DNA from: Leptasterias polaris
Lineage: Eukaryota > Echinodermata > Asteroidea > Forcipulatida > Asteriidae
Direction of reading: 5' to 3'
Length of the DNA: 64,000 bases
Assembly: GCA_037783415.1 (NCBI GenBank)
Contig: JAZGTN010000149.1
Coordinates: 2,790,001 to 2,854,000 of the forward strand
Both the position numbers and the translations under genes were made by a program. Shown here one piece after another: positions 23,016 to 35,600 of the stretch. Position 1 is the first letter of the stretch. Every line of letters begins with the position of its first letter. The notes under the pieces were generated by a model. That model had not been told where the DNA came from and searched no databases. It saw only the letters and a program-made list of their open reading frames with translations.

Positions 23016-23679
23016 ACAATGATAAACTATTTACTGGCATTATCCACTTCACCGATGGTCAATCTGGTTGAGTACAGTAAGCTTCCTTCTTTCTAGTTAA
23101 CGGTTTAACACCTGTCCCAGCCTGTATAGGGAAAACAAAAGAATCAGATTATCACTAACAAATTTGCTTACGAGAATGCGTACAAAGGGGCCTGCAAGCA
23201 CAATCATCACAGACACACTGGGTTCCCAACCCCATCATCTGAAACAATCAGAATTTAACACAGAACAAAGACAAAGCTGATATCATGCCTTAATTCTGTA
23301 AGGCAAAGCTGATTTACTTACCAATGTTTAACTTCCATGTTTTCCTCTTCCAGATACTTTCATTCAGTATTCTTTATAGGTAACAGGACTTGACAGCATT
23401 TTGAACTTTGTGGATCTGTAACAATAATACTTTAATAGTGTTTTATTGATACAATACACACAGTGATAAAAAACCTGTTTTTATAACTATTATTGACTTA
23501 TTTTGCACTAATTTTGTAGATGAACCAGACAAATAATGTAATAAAAATTTATAATAGTCCAGCGGGTTGGGGGCAATGGGGGTGTGTATATAAATAAATA
23601 CTAAACTATGACTAGGTAGTGTAGAGTCTAAGAGGGTATGGCCATGGGTGTTCATGGGCTCTGGAGTCTGACTCTTAAC

Positions 23680-24215
23680 ATGCTGAACTGATCTATTTCT
23701 CGGTTTCAGGCACACAGAGGCTTAATTTGTTACCCTTCGCCCCTGAACCCCAACCATCGACGTTACAGAAATGTTTCCAGTAAATTTAAAAGATTTTTAT
23801 GGATCTGATTTCCAATAAGAGTGTCTATTTCTCTGTTTTAGGCACATGGAGGCTTGATTTTTTCACCCCTCCAAATGACAAAAGCTCAGAGCTTCTGGGG
23901 GCTTTGCCCCCAAACTCCCACCAGGGCTTCGCCCCTCAGACCCCACCATCGATATTACAGAAATGTTTCCAGTAAATTTACAAGATTTATATGGATCCGA
24001 TTTCCAATAAGATTGTGTCTATTTCTCTGTTTTAGGCACATGAAGGCTTGTTTTTTTCACCCCTCAAAACGCCAAAAGCTCAGAGCTTCAGGGGGCTTCG
24101 CCCCCTGAACCCCACCGGGGCTTCGCCCCTGGAGCCCACCAGGGGCCGTAAGGCCGGCCCCCGGACCCCACCCCTTTTGGGTTCACCCTCTAATACAATC
24201 CTGGATCCGCCCCTG
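23680..24215 (-). mobile_element. hAT-like MITE, inverted partial copy of 535-1588
   Basis: It ends CCTGGATCCGCCCCTG at 24215, the inverse of the start of the 535-1588 element. Going left it repeats GGGGCTTCGCCCC and AGAGAAATAGACAC units two to three times. The other terminus was not found, so this copy is truncated at about 23680. Confidence 0.7.
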
Positions 24216-24219
24216 TTGT

Positions 24220-25248
24220 GTAGCTTCAGGCTTCACGTTTCTTCAGGAAATTTTGCAATCTTTAAATGGCGACTTTTTTCAGAGCCTAAAATTGTACGTC
24301 AACATTGATTGGCTGTAGCAAACGTGAATTCGTTCCGTGATTGGTTGACTGTGATAAACAAAAGTCGCTCCAAAGTTGGGCGGGAATAAAATAAGTTTCT
24401 GTTTTTTTAGTAAAATCGCTTTACGGTCAAACGAGTGAAGTTGGTCGGAAACTTAAACATTTAAATTAACTTTGAGAACAAATTTTTTTTGAATAATAAC
24501 ACCAACTATACAAGTCTTGCATACATTTTTTAAGGTATATATTTTAACAAAATAAACGTTTTCGAGAGTCACTCTGATGGATAGAGTAGTAGATCCTAGA
24601 CTATGACCCATGCCGAGACTGTTATTTTCACTCCAAAAAGAGTGAGTATCTAATCGCTCTAAATATAGAGTGTTGACTTAAGACCCCAAAAGAGCGACGT
24701 TCTGTATTTTCTCACTCGATTCGGGGTGAAATTCACTCAAAAAAGAGCGAACAGTATATCACTCGAGGGGGAGAGTGAAGTTTTCACTTACATTAAGAGA
24801 GTATCTTCCAGCTTCAGAAGTTTATATTTGAAACAAAGAGGAGTGGTATGTGCATTGTGCTGGACATGACACGCATTACGAATACAATTCTTTTTGAAGA
24901 GTTATAAGTCTTTTGAACTAGGTGGGGTACACCTATCATGCCACCCCAAGCCAGGAGGCCATACTATAGTTTAAAAAGGGATTAACTAAACTCTTATAAA
25001 CAGCCAAACTGTCTTTCAATTTCAAAGTATTTTTAGTTCTGTTGATAATGTAATAACATTTCGAAACGTTATTACATACAAGGTTAATTTGCTCCTTCCA
25101 TAGCATATTCTATCAACGAATTCGCTTACAAAATTGCCATAATATGGCATATTATGCATTTGGCAATTGACAGCCATACTTGAGCAAATTAATATTAGTG
25201 TCACCCAAAATATAACACGCTTTAGATTTAGATTTTTTGATCTTTAAT
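24220..25248. other. Unassigned DNA with GAGTG/CACTC cluster
   Basis: No gene was recognised. Between 24570 and 24775 there are at least ten AGAGTG, AGAGCG or CACTC motifs in both directions, several about 21 bp apart (for example 24713 and 24734). Confidence 0.45.
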
Positions 25249-25703
25249 ATAGGTTTTCCCGGCCAATTTCAGCAAAAATTCATTCAATTTCATTAACATG
25301 CATTCAAATTCACGCATTTTCCCCTAATCCTCTCAAACTAGGGTTTCCTTTTAGCTCTAAATGCATTCAGTTTCGTTTTTGTGCAAACATGATTTCATTT
25401 TTCTCGTTCAGATTCGCTTCGGGCATTCTATTTCGTTTATAGGTATTCAAGACTACACTTTGACCATTCTTAAGTTGAATTTCTACTACGTATTCACAGT
25501 TGATGCATTCAAAATAAATTAAGACTCATTAAAGCGAACATGGTTTTGTTGCTAGTTTGCGTTTTCTTTTTCGTTTATGGGCAACGAATTTCAACTTTTT
25601 TGCATTCAAATTAAACATGAGTTATGGCTTTACAAGTAAGCTGGAAGTTATAGCCCCTTTGCTGGCACATAAGTTGTCCTTTGTAAGAGGCGTTTCCATG
25701 TAT

Positions 25704-26157
25704 AGGTTTTCTCGGTCAATTTCGGTAAATGAGCAGCCGATTTAATTTTCGTGCGTTCGAATTAAAGCTATTTTGCCTCTCCAGTTGTTCTGCGTTTCAA
25801 ATTCAGAATTCGGGCATTCAATTTCGTAATGAGACATTCAAATTCCTTTTGCACTGTGTTCAATTTAGCATATCGTCATTCTTTTTCGTGACGCACAAAT
25901 CATCATTCAATTTAGCAAAGCTGGTTCGACTGGAGATTTTACTGGTTTAATTTGTTTCAATTTCGTAAAGAGGCAATCAATTTCGCTAAATGAGAATTCA
26001 AATAAGTACGACTAAAGAAATACGAATAAACAGATAATCTGTATTAGGCAATTGTTTCGTATCTTCACTTTAATTCAGGCAAACTATATTTTCTTTATTT
26101 ATGGTTCCAGGAGACTTTACATGGGGCCCATGATGTTTGTTCTTCTTTGTTTTCTCC

Positions 26158-26193
<36 letters not shown>

Positions 26194-26751
26194 GGGGGGG
26201 GGATCTTTATTGGTTAACTGGCCTAATTTTGTATTGTGTTTGAATGGGGTGTTTCTTTATGTTTTTCCTGGTTTTTGTTGTTTATGTTGTTTCTTCCTCA
26301 ACCATCAATCTGTTGGCGTGCCAGACATCTTGGCGTATATGTTTAGGTATGGTTGTACCACAAGCTGCAAACTTATTGAAATATGCGTGTAAAACTGTAG
26401 CAAAAAGCTCGTCTTCGAAGTACAAAGTGACTCAAGTGCAAATAAGTGAATCGTATTATGCCTTATTAACAAAGCGTATTTTAGATTGCACAAATTACAG
26501 AAATGACTGCCCAAAAATGAATTTGAATGACTAAACACACGCCTCAAAAAGCTCCGGCGAATTTGAATGCTGCTTTGATGAATCGTTAAATTGAATGATT
26601 ATTTTGTTAAATCGAATGACGCAACAGTACATTTGACTAGTCAAAAAACGAAATCGAATGACCCTTTTTAGTAGCATTCGATTTCGCGCGAAATAGAATA
26701 GCGTGGTGGTTAATTAGGCTGCTCATTTGCCGAAATTGACCGAGAAAACCT
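25704..26751. mobile_element. Smaller relative of the 25251-31999 element, nested in its left arm
   Basis: AGGTTTTCTCGGTCAATTTC at 25704 and its inverse ending at 26751 match for about 35 bp with one mismatch; AT on both sides. Its interior at about 26297-26360 (TGCCAGACATCTTGGCG) matches the host element at about 27150-27210 (TGCCAGACATCTCGGCA). The two are therefore diverged members of one family. A T32G8 run lies at 26161-26200. Confidence 0.8.
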
Positions 26752-27228
26752 ATATTTTACTTATTTTATTGTATCGTTTGTTTTTCGTTATTTAAACAGT
26801 CCGCTGTTCCTTTTGCTTTGTTATACACTTTGAAGTTAAAACCTGCACCCAATAACTTTAAAATGAAAACTAACTCTTTTGCGAAAGTCTTGAGATTGTT
26901 TGCCCTGGTATTTATGTTCTTGTCTTATTTGTTTTCTGCTAATGCCCGAACCATGTCAAATTTGAAGTTAACAAATGTTTTAAAGGAAACAAAAGCTTAA
27001 AATGATAAGGGGTCGTTATAAAATATAAAGATAAATTAATCTTTTTGTTTTCTTGTGGATTTGGTTCACAAGTCCTTTTCTTCGTGTGTTTGATATACAT
27101 CTCTTCTATTCGTTTATTTTTATCTGAAGTTAATTGGTTTCTTTAACCTTCAATGATCTGACGTGCCAGACATCTCGGCATGTAAGTTTGGTTATGATTA
27201 TGCCAAGAGTCACCTGCTAGTTGTAGGT

Positions 27229-28048
27229 TAGACTTGGTTCCAAGTCTGTGCTCGTGGTTTTTAGTCTATCTGATAGCCAATACATAATTGCATGAAATAG
27301 CGCCCTCTTGTCTTTAGCCAACGATCACAGACTTGGGAACATTGTTTTTCGGTTTGTACACACCCTATGGCGAATTAGTCCAAAAGTGGACGAAACACTC
27401 TGATTGGTCAGAATCTCAGAAGCCGTCAATAAAATGCACATTCAAACTTGACCGTTTATACCACGGGATATAGTACAGAAATACAACATTGAATCACATG
27501 TAACTAATCTGCCTCTGCTCATCAGTGATTCAACTTACAGTTTGGAAACAAAAAACCCAAAGTGATTCTAGTTTTTAAATTCAAAATAAATAAAAACGTT
27601 GGGAAAATCATTAGACGATTCCATTCAAATAAAGGGAACACAGTTTTTCGTCTAGTAGGGATCATGTTATTTGTTATGTTTATTTTTCAATATTTTAAGA
27701 ATACATCTAGTTTTATTTTATGTATAAATTAGAAATAGCATACGTACAAAGCACTAAAAAAAAAAAATATAATGACTCAATCGATTTTACATAACAATTA
27801 TGCTGAAGTGATTATAACCTATTGGGAATAGACGCAACCAACAGGAGTTTTGTGGCCTCCTGATTGGCCATCTCTCTGGCATAGTGTTGTTATGTAAATG
27901 TCAGTTGTGAATAAATGAATATCCCGTATACACAAGGGGTCAAGTCTGAGATTGCGAGCTGAGACCGCGTGATAGCCATTCTGCGGGGGACATTTTGTGT
28001 GGCTGATGCAAAGAAATAACCGCGATCTCAGACTTAAAATCAAGTCTA
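27229..28048. mobile_element. MULE-like non-autonomous element with 9 bp target duplication
   Basis: GTTGTAGGT occurs at 27220-27228 and 28049-28057, directly outside the element. The termini are TAGACTTGGTTCCAAGTCTG and, inverted, TAGACTTGATTTTAAGTCTG, with similarity for about 30 bp. A 9 bp duplication is typical of Mutator-like elements. No transposase is present in its 820 bp. Confidence 0.75.
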
Positions 28049-28111
28049 GTTGTAGGTAGGCCTAGTCATGCCTGGTTATTCTCGAATGCGAATTCAATCA
28101 GTGTCTCCCTG

Positions 28112-29086
28112 TTAAAGGCACCTGGCAGTGGTATTTTTTCAAAATAAAGCTTTTGTCATGAATATATACATTTTTATGAGTGGAATGTGAATAAACAATT
28201 TACTAAGGTTAAAAGATTGTATTTTTCTTTTAATTACAAATAAAAAAATAGGCCCCCCTTTACATGGCGCTGTTCGTGACGTCAATCGAGGCAGGAGAAA
28301 ATGTGTAGTCTGGCCCCGTACATTACGTCTGGGTACCTGATTAGTATGATGTGTTTTCGTATTCGGACGTCACCACCCAATGCAATCCTAGGACAGTGTA
28401 CAGTCGACTAATACGAGACGCCAGTTTATACGAGGTTTTTACCGGTCCCGAACTGTCCCATGCGCGTTTCTATGTCTTAAAAACGGAAGATACGAGCATG
28501 GTCATAACGAGAAACACGGATAATACGAGGTATTGTTTTTCCACCAGAAACATTTCGCTGGTAACCTAAGCCTGACTGCAACTTCCCTTGCACACTACTA
28601 CCAACGAAAAAATCTCCGGGCTATCCAAGTGTTTGCTGCATAGCGCTGAAAACGACGTCGGACCGGACAACAGTAACTTTGCCTTCGTTAGCCTAACTTT
28701 CGATGCCCGTAACTGCCTATATTTGGGATCTGCAGGAAAAAAATGCTGGCTGACCCCATCTTTAGTCGTTTTGCTGCATCCAGCAGCAATTTTCGCTGGA
28801 AAAATGCAAGAAAAAAAAACCTTTTGGATAACCAAACGAAACGTACAATCTCACTACTTGCACGTGTATATACAACGTAAATGCAGGCAAGTTCGAGTGG
28901 GGTCGATGTGCAATCGAGGCGAAGTCTTCCTCGATTGACGTCACAAAAAGGGATGGGCGGAGTCGCCCCCAAACAACTTTATCTATTTGTTTAACATATA
29001 AATACTGACAAACAATTACTCAAAAAATTGTTTTATTGACTCTTATATTAAAAATATATATATATTCTATTTCCAGGTGCCTTTAA
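28112..29086. mobile_element. TTAA-flanked, Kolobok-like element, copy B
   Basis: TTAAAGGCACCTGG at 28112 and CCAGGTGCCTTTAA ending at 29086 are perfect inverses. It is a close copy of 3442-4419 with the same subterminal TGACGTCAATCGAGG pair. It sits inside the 25251-31999 element. Confidence 0.8.
28566..28835 (-). pseudogene. THAP-type zinc finger remnant inside TTAA element B
   Basis: This 89-residue frame parallels 3898-4161: AAGCSKTTKDGVSQHFFP, LTKAK and SALCSKHL, with two extra residues (LL) before the last Cys, giving C-x41-C-x2-H. No start of a transposase follows. It is open in both copies, but the copies are too alike to prove selection. Confidence 0.6.
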
Positions 29087-29373
29087 CATTATCACTACTC
29101 TGTACCGACCTCGGGCAGCCACCTTTTCATTCAAAATCGCTTAGGCCTATTTTGGAGATAACGCGAAACTAGTGTAGAAATGAGTTTTCCCTAAAAACAT
29201 TTGCCTTTATTATAGGCAGCTACGAATCAGAAGGCATAGCAGAGAATTTGAATTTGAATGCAAACATTTTGAAAAAGATTGCCCATTAATGAAATTGAAT
29301 GGTTGACCACCTCGTGCCGCTGGCTTTTACGAAATTGAATGAGTCTTGCGGTCTGATGAAATTGAATGATCTT

Positions 29374-31848
29374 CCCTTACAAAAATGTCCTGTGGTATTA
29401 CCACATAAAATTACCACACAAATTACCACAGGAACATTCCTGTGGTATTCCTGTGGTTTTTTGGGACATTACCACAGGACAGTAAGCACATGGCAGTTAA
29501 AAAATATGTTGTTTTTAAACTCATTTTACTATGATACAAGTGCAATTGTACTGCAGTTTCATTTACGTTTTAAACTTGGGAAAAAACATAGTTTTTTTGT
29601 ATTGGACAGCAAGTCTTGGAAATGGCAACACCACGGGATTAATCTCTTTTTGGAATATTTATCTAGGGTAAGTAGCTAGCCCAAACCCAATGCTGGTCCT
29701 GTGAGAAATGCCACCATGCTCCATTTCTAGGTTTCTGTTGATGATGATTTAGTCACCTTCCTCAGAGAGAGAAGCACAAAGAACTGTAAAAGAAAAAAAT
29801 TGGGAAATGTGTGTTAGAAAAAATTTAAACATTTGCCAAAACTATATGGTTTGCACAACTATGCGGTCTGCGATGGTATGTACAAGCATAGCAGTATAAC
29901 CATAGAGACTTACCAGTAACAACCCCAAACCACCATGTGACCATATAGTTATTGATTGAATATAAATTATAATTAATTTTGAAAGACCCAACTGATAAGT
30001 TTAATTAAACCCAGTCATGTTACTTAAGAGTAGCAATCAAAAATTATAAATGTTGCGCTAATCAGTTAAAGGGTTTTAGTAGATGACTGCACTTCCAAAT
30101 AACATGAATAAAACCCAGGATTTTCCATCAAGAAAAAATAACACTCACTGGTATTTGGGAGACTAGAAAACTACATACCCCAACCTGACAGTGACATACC
30201 AAAAGTACTTGTACATGTGCACTTCTACAAGAAAATTATAATTAAAATCACGTTTTCAACAAAACACTTACCAAAATCATGCTATATTGCTACTGAGTGC
30301 TAGTTCTGTAGGCTGTAGTTCTGCTGCAGGCACAACTTCCCGGTCTGATTCTGAGTGATCCCTGGTGATGCTGATCGCCGATGATTCTTTCTTTTTCTTG
30401 TGTTTTACTGTTTAATTCACATCCTATCAGCATATCAGTTTCAAACTATCTGCTTTTAAAATTAAATTGCACTGCAAAAACGTTCGACTTTAAAATGGGA
30501 AGCTTTAATAATTTACACTAAAACATCAACAAGTCAGTACATTTCAACCGTCGGCTGGAACTGTTGAGTTTTGATTTCAAACTAATGACTCATCATAGAA
30601 GAGAAGGGGCTCTAACCACAAATGTGTTCATTTTACATACGCGAAGTCAGGGTGGTGATCAAGTGGTATAGCGCCCTCTTGTGGCAGCACTATGTGATAT
30701 TTGTCTTAAATAAACTTGCGCAGTCCTTTTACTGCTTTAGATATGCAATCTAGTGACTGCATAGTTATTACCATATCCAAGTGTAGAATATGTTTTCTTT
30801 TACTCAAATTGCTTTGTTTTTATAGTATGCATAACTCCTCAAGAGTAAATAAGGTGACATCCTGTTATAAGTTTACACTTCAGTCGTTATGACAAGTTAC
30901 TTTGTAAAATAAAACTAAAACTCGCACTGATGCTCACTATAAATTATATTTCTGCAGTCTTTCGTTTTAGCACAAATTTGTCTGTATTAAAACCAGTGTT
31001 TACAACTGTGTTCTTTAAGTTTGGAGTAGTGAAACTGCAGTGACTAAGTAAAGAATGGTAATGCAACATCACATACAGGAATATTACAAAGTAATTAGAG
31101 TATTACAGTGATATTACAACAAAAACCACATGCCAGTTACCACAGGATTACCACACGCAAGGTACCACAGGACTACACAGCCAGTCATTGACATAACTCG
31201 ACGAGTCTAGTGATACTACCTCAAGAGTTCCTGTGGTACTATAATATTCCTGTGGTATTTTGTGTGGTAACATCAGGTACCACAGGAAATAGCAACTTAT
31301 CACAGCCAGCCTGTTGACATCACACAAGTCTAAGCGATATTACCCTCAAGAGTTCCTGTGGTACTTATATTCCTGTGGTATTTTGTGTGGTAACGTCAGG
31401 TACCACAGGAAATATCAACTTATCACAGCCAGCCCGTTGACATTACCCCACAAGTTCCTGTGGTACTTAATATTCCTGTGGTATTTTGTGTGGTAACGTC
31501 AGGTACCACAGGAAATATCACCTTATCACAGCCAGCTCGTTGACATTACCCCACGAGTTCCTGTGGTACTTAATATTCCTGTGGTATTTTGTGTGGTAAC
31601 ATCAGGTACCACAGGAAATATCAACTTATCACAGCCAGCCCGTTGACATTACCCCACGAGTTCCTTTGGTACTTAATATTCCTGTGGTATTTTGTGTGGT
31701 AATGTCAGGTACCACAGGAAATAGCAACTTATCACAGCCAGCCCGTTGACATTACCACAAGAGTTCCTGTGGTACTTAATATTCCTGTGGTATTTTGTGT
31801 GGTAACATCAGGTACCACAGGAATTACCACAGGACATTTTTGTAAGGG
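29374..31848. mobile_element. 2.5 kb element with CCTGTGGTA tandem repeats
   Basis: CCCTTACAAAAATGTCCTGT at 29374 is inverted exactly at the right end (31848). TT lies on both sides and may be the target duplication. The right third (31190-31830) is a tandem array of about six units of roughly 103 bp, each holding TTCCTGTGGTA and TACCACAGGAA as an inverted pair. The middle (29690-31130) is unassigned and has no gene. Confidence 0.65.
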
Positions 31849-32004
31849 TTATTTGACCAGTGAATGCTAAATTGGTGAAATTGAATGACTCCTTTAAACT
31901 GTTGAATGCTGTTTCAACGGAGCATTCGTTTTCAAACGAAATTGAATGAGCCAGGAGTTAAAATGAATGGATTTTTGTTGAAATTGGCCGGGAAAACCTA
32001 TAGT

Positions 32005-32627
32005 AATTCAAATTTGATGACGTAGTCTTCGTCTTGACATGTTAACGTGCTTTTCAGCTGCGCATGGCCTTAGCCATATTTTTTTAAATTAACCTTCATG
32101 ATGCTGTCGCTCACTTATTGATTGTCCCTTTTTATCAGTCTGTACTCCGCCAGTTTGTTTTTTAATTTAAACAATTTCATTGCCCAACTACACCTACCAC
32201 ATAGGATGCCAATATTGTTTTGATACCATCGGGGGTTTTTGTTCACTAAACCAATCCATCAATTACCAACTCTCCCGGAATTCCCATAGGAATTATTGTT
32301 CAGCAGTTACTTATTGGGGTTAATAATACCAAATTACACCACTCATCTATGTTTGTTTGGACATAAGTGGCTTTTCGTGAAAACGATGACGAATGTATGG
32401 GTTAAAGCTGTTGCCGACAGTCAACAGGAAAACACTCTGTTTACACTTTATAACTTCTTGAAATGATTGTTCTTCTATAGGGTCTGCACCAATCATTACA
32501 AATAAATCCAAAATATATATTTCATCTCGGGAGGCTTGTATTTTAATACTTTTTATTTATTTATTGCAATTTACAAACGGACTTTTAGCCTGTTATAAAA
32601 TTATGGTTATGTGGAGCTCGGCACTAT
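32005..32627. other. Unassigned spacer
   Basis: No gene, repeat unit or terminal repeat was recognised between the two large elements. Confidence 0.4.
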
Positions 32628-35600
32628 AATTCGTCGCATTTTTCTCATAGTGACGAATCAGAAAAAAGTGCATTTTGAGTAAATTCACTTTGAAGTTGGA
32701 CATGTATTCATTCGTTGCTTTCATACCTTATTATCCTACGTTATCACTTGCCAATTAGAAGGTATGTTTTTAAGTAGTTCTTCTTCACATTTGTTTATGT
32801 TATTCAAAATGAAACGATCTGAATAAACAATTATAACCTCATAAACCTATTCGTCAGTATGTAAAAAACATTGTTGTCTTTTACGCGCTTGTTCGTCACT
32901 TTTTGTGCCCAATTCGTCAGTCTGTAAAAAAATAAATCTACGCTCTGGGGCTTATTCGTCACTTTTGTGCCCAATTCGTCAGTCTGTAAAAAAACAAATC
33001 AACGCTCTAGGGCTTATTCGTCAGTAATATCACCATTAGGCCTAATGCATTTTTTTTAACACGCCTTAGATTTTCATTTGTCTTAAACATGATATTTCAC
33101 GGTAAAATCCTGAGTGAAGCACTGATCCAGAATTCCTTCTTTTTTGAGTGGGGAGGAGAGAGTGGGTTTTGTGGGGTGGATTGGGTCGGACGGGATGGTT
33201 GTTGTTGGCATCTGGATTGGAGGGGAGGGGAGCTTTAAAGTAAATTCAGACCGGGTTAAAAAAAAAAAATAATACAAAAAAATAAATACCCGTCAAGACA
33301 CTAATTGAAATAACAAGTATTTTTATTTTTTAATTGAACTAATTTGGTGTATAAGCATAAACAAACTTAAAACTATTTTATAAACAATGTTTGCACTTTT
33401 AGAATAATCATTTGATTTTGTTGGCACTAGTTTTGAAGGATTTCATTTAACAATCAAAACCTTGTTTACACCAATAATTTTGTAAATTCTGATTTGCGAA
33501 ATAGGAATTTTATTATATGCTCCAAAACATTTATTGGTAAAGCCACTGGTTTATAAATTCATACTGTTGAGTTTCTTCCACCCAGACTAGAGGTTTCACT
33601 CAAAGTTGCCACTAATTGTATCATGAAACAGTTAAAACATTATTCTTTCTTAAATAAAAACAAATCCTGGCAAAAAGTACACATCATGAGCATCATCATT
33701 TAGACTTAACCATGTAAACGATTATGGTACCATATTCAACAATTCATTTTTCGTACTTGAAATTGTTTAGTTCATGTGAATACTAATTAATACAAATTTG
33801 CGTTTTATCTACAAGTACAATTACGACCAAGTATATTTACAAATCAGATTTTTGTTGTCATTTTAATCGTAACTGTAAACCAAATAAAAATTATACTTGG
33901 AAATTAACCTGTACTATGTTAAATTTAATTTATGACGGGAAAAATTGTGAGATTTCAGGTTAAACTTTAAGTATTAAATGATATTTTCAAAATTATCATG
34001 GAAACCAGTTTTTGTCTAGGTTGGGTCCGTGATTATTTAGTGGGGTAGCTTCTTGTAGAATTGTTGATGTTCGGGGTGTCTAACAACAGGTGTGTTACCT
34101 TGGCATAATTTTATTAAGTCATTGTACTTTGCGCTTGACAACTTCGGAAGATCTAAGAAGTACGCTCTCTTTGGATGACTTAGTGACTGAGTGCTACCAG
34201 ACGATCGACGTTGATGATCATCAAGTTGTAACATACTGAAGCTATTGTCCAGGTGTGACATCTTCACATGCAACGTTTTCGGTTGATTGTGCTTAACCCT
34301 AAACTGCTTCAGTTTTGTCCAGTTTATTGGCTCTCCGTTTGATAAGGAGCGAACTCTCAATACTCCAAGTTGCTCTGAGTATTGTTTCCAGTCCAGAATG
34401 TCCTTCTTCTGGACTTGTACAACGTCGTAGGGAGTTGTTCTTGCAAGCCGTATGACAGTTGCCAATTGTGAAGGTAAAAACATCTCTCCTGCTCTCTTCA
34501 AGGCACGTTCTATAGTACTGTGTGCCGAATCTCCTTCACTTTGACCGTGTGCTGTTTCAAAGTAATGCATGGTTGTTTGCTTTACATTTTTGGCATTGTT
34601 AACAAATCTTAGCATCATGGAGGGAATAATTGAATTTTTGTTTTGTCCAGCGCAACCGTCCGCAAATAAAGCAACTTCTTCGGTTCCGTCTGAATCAGCT
34701 TCCAACAAAAAGTTGTATAAATGAGATGCTATTTCGTTTGCAATACCCTCATGCCAAAGATAACATTGACAGAACTTGCTATCCAATACGTAGACGGTGA
34801 AGTTATAGCATGAGAGACGGCGCTTGTAAAAGAGTTCACTTCTATTACTCAGGGGTAAAAAAATTACTTGTTGTAAATCAAAGACTGCTACTCGAAGTTT
34901 TGGGTCTGTCAATGTTTTTTCCTTGAGGTCAGATTTAATTTCTCTCACTTTGTTTTTTCAGCAATATGTGTCTCGTATCTTCCTTGAAGGAGCTCCCTAT
35001 CGTTGTGCTTAGATTCATGATATGTTTGGCAAAGACCGCACATGTCCTTTTTGGGTCTATGAAACTTGAAATCCATCGAGGAAAACACTGAGTAGTACAA
35101 ACTAAATGAATGAGGTGGGTTATTTTCCTCCTTGTACATCTCGTACATTTTCCTCACTGTAAGTTCAGGTGCCAGGTATTGTCTGGTGTTGTTTTTTCGG
35201 CAATAATGAGATTCCGTTCTTGGGAACTTATTAATGTGCACTTTTGCTGCGTTTTTCAATTCTTCTTGTATTTTTTTACGAGATCCTTTTACACCACCAC
35301 GTTTTTCAGACTCCATTACTCCATCATAACTTGTTTTGCTCAAAGCTGTTCTTACTTGACGCTCACTAACACCTAGTGTGTTGAGAAACATTATCCGACA
35401 AACTATTTTAGAGATACCCTGGTCATCAGGAAGATTGTAATGAAGTGTTCGTTTTTTACGGGTCCCATCTGCTTTTCGTGGATGAGTGTTGCACATGTCT
35501 TGACAACCAAGCCCTCTGGTCCTTTAGATTAACCAAGTCAAAAACGCACTTTGAATAATTATTTTGTCTACGCGTTAAAGAAAATGATGAACAGGCCAAG

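Larger units (their letters stand above)
25251..31999. mobile_element. Large composite element with motif-array arms, host of nested insertions
   Basis: Left end AGGTTTTCCCGGCCAATTTC at 25251; right end GAAATTGGCCGGGAAAACCT at 31999. The inverted similarity runs for about 37 bp. AT lies on each side (25249-25250, 32000-32001). The left arm is full of CATTCAATTTCGT-like motifs and the right arm of the inverse, ACGAAATTGAATG. Inside lie, in order, a smaller relative (25704-26751), a 9 bp-TSD element (27229-28048), TTAA element B (28112-29086) and a tandem-repeat element (29374-31848). No transposase frame was found; superfamily unknown. Confidence 0.7.

Noticed and set aside
26152..26392. Phe-rich and Gly-rich frames
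   Set aside because: They come from the T32G8 homopolymer.
29299..29679. 126-codon open frame
   Set aside because: It crosses the boundary between two transposable elements.
31314..31496. 60-codon frame in the CCTGTGGTA array
   Set aside because: It is a by-product of tandem repeats; units are about 103 bp and shift frame from unit to unit.
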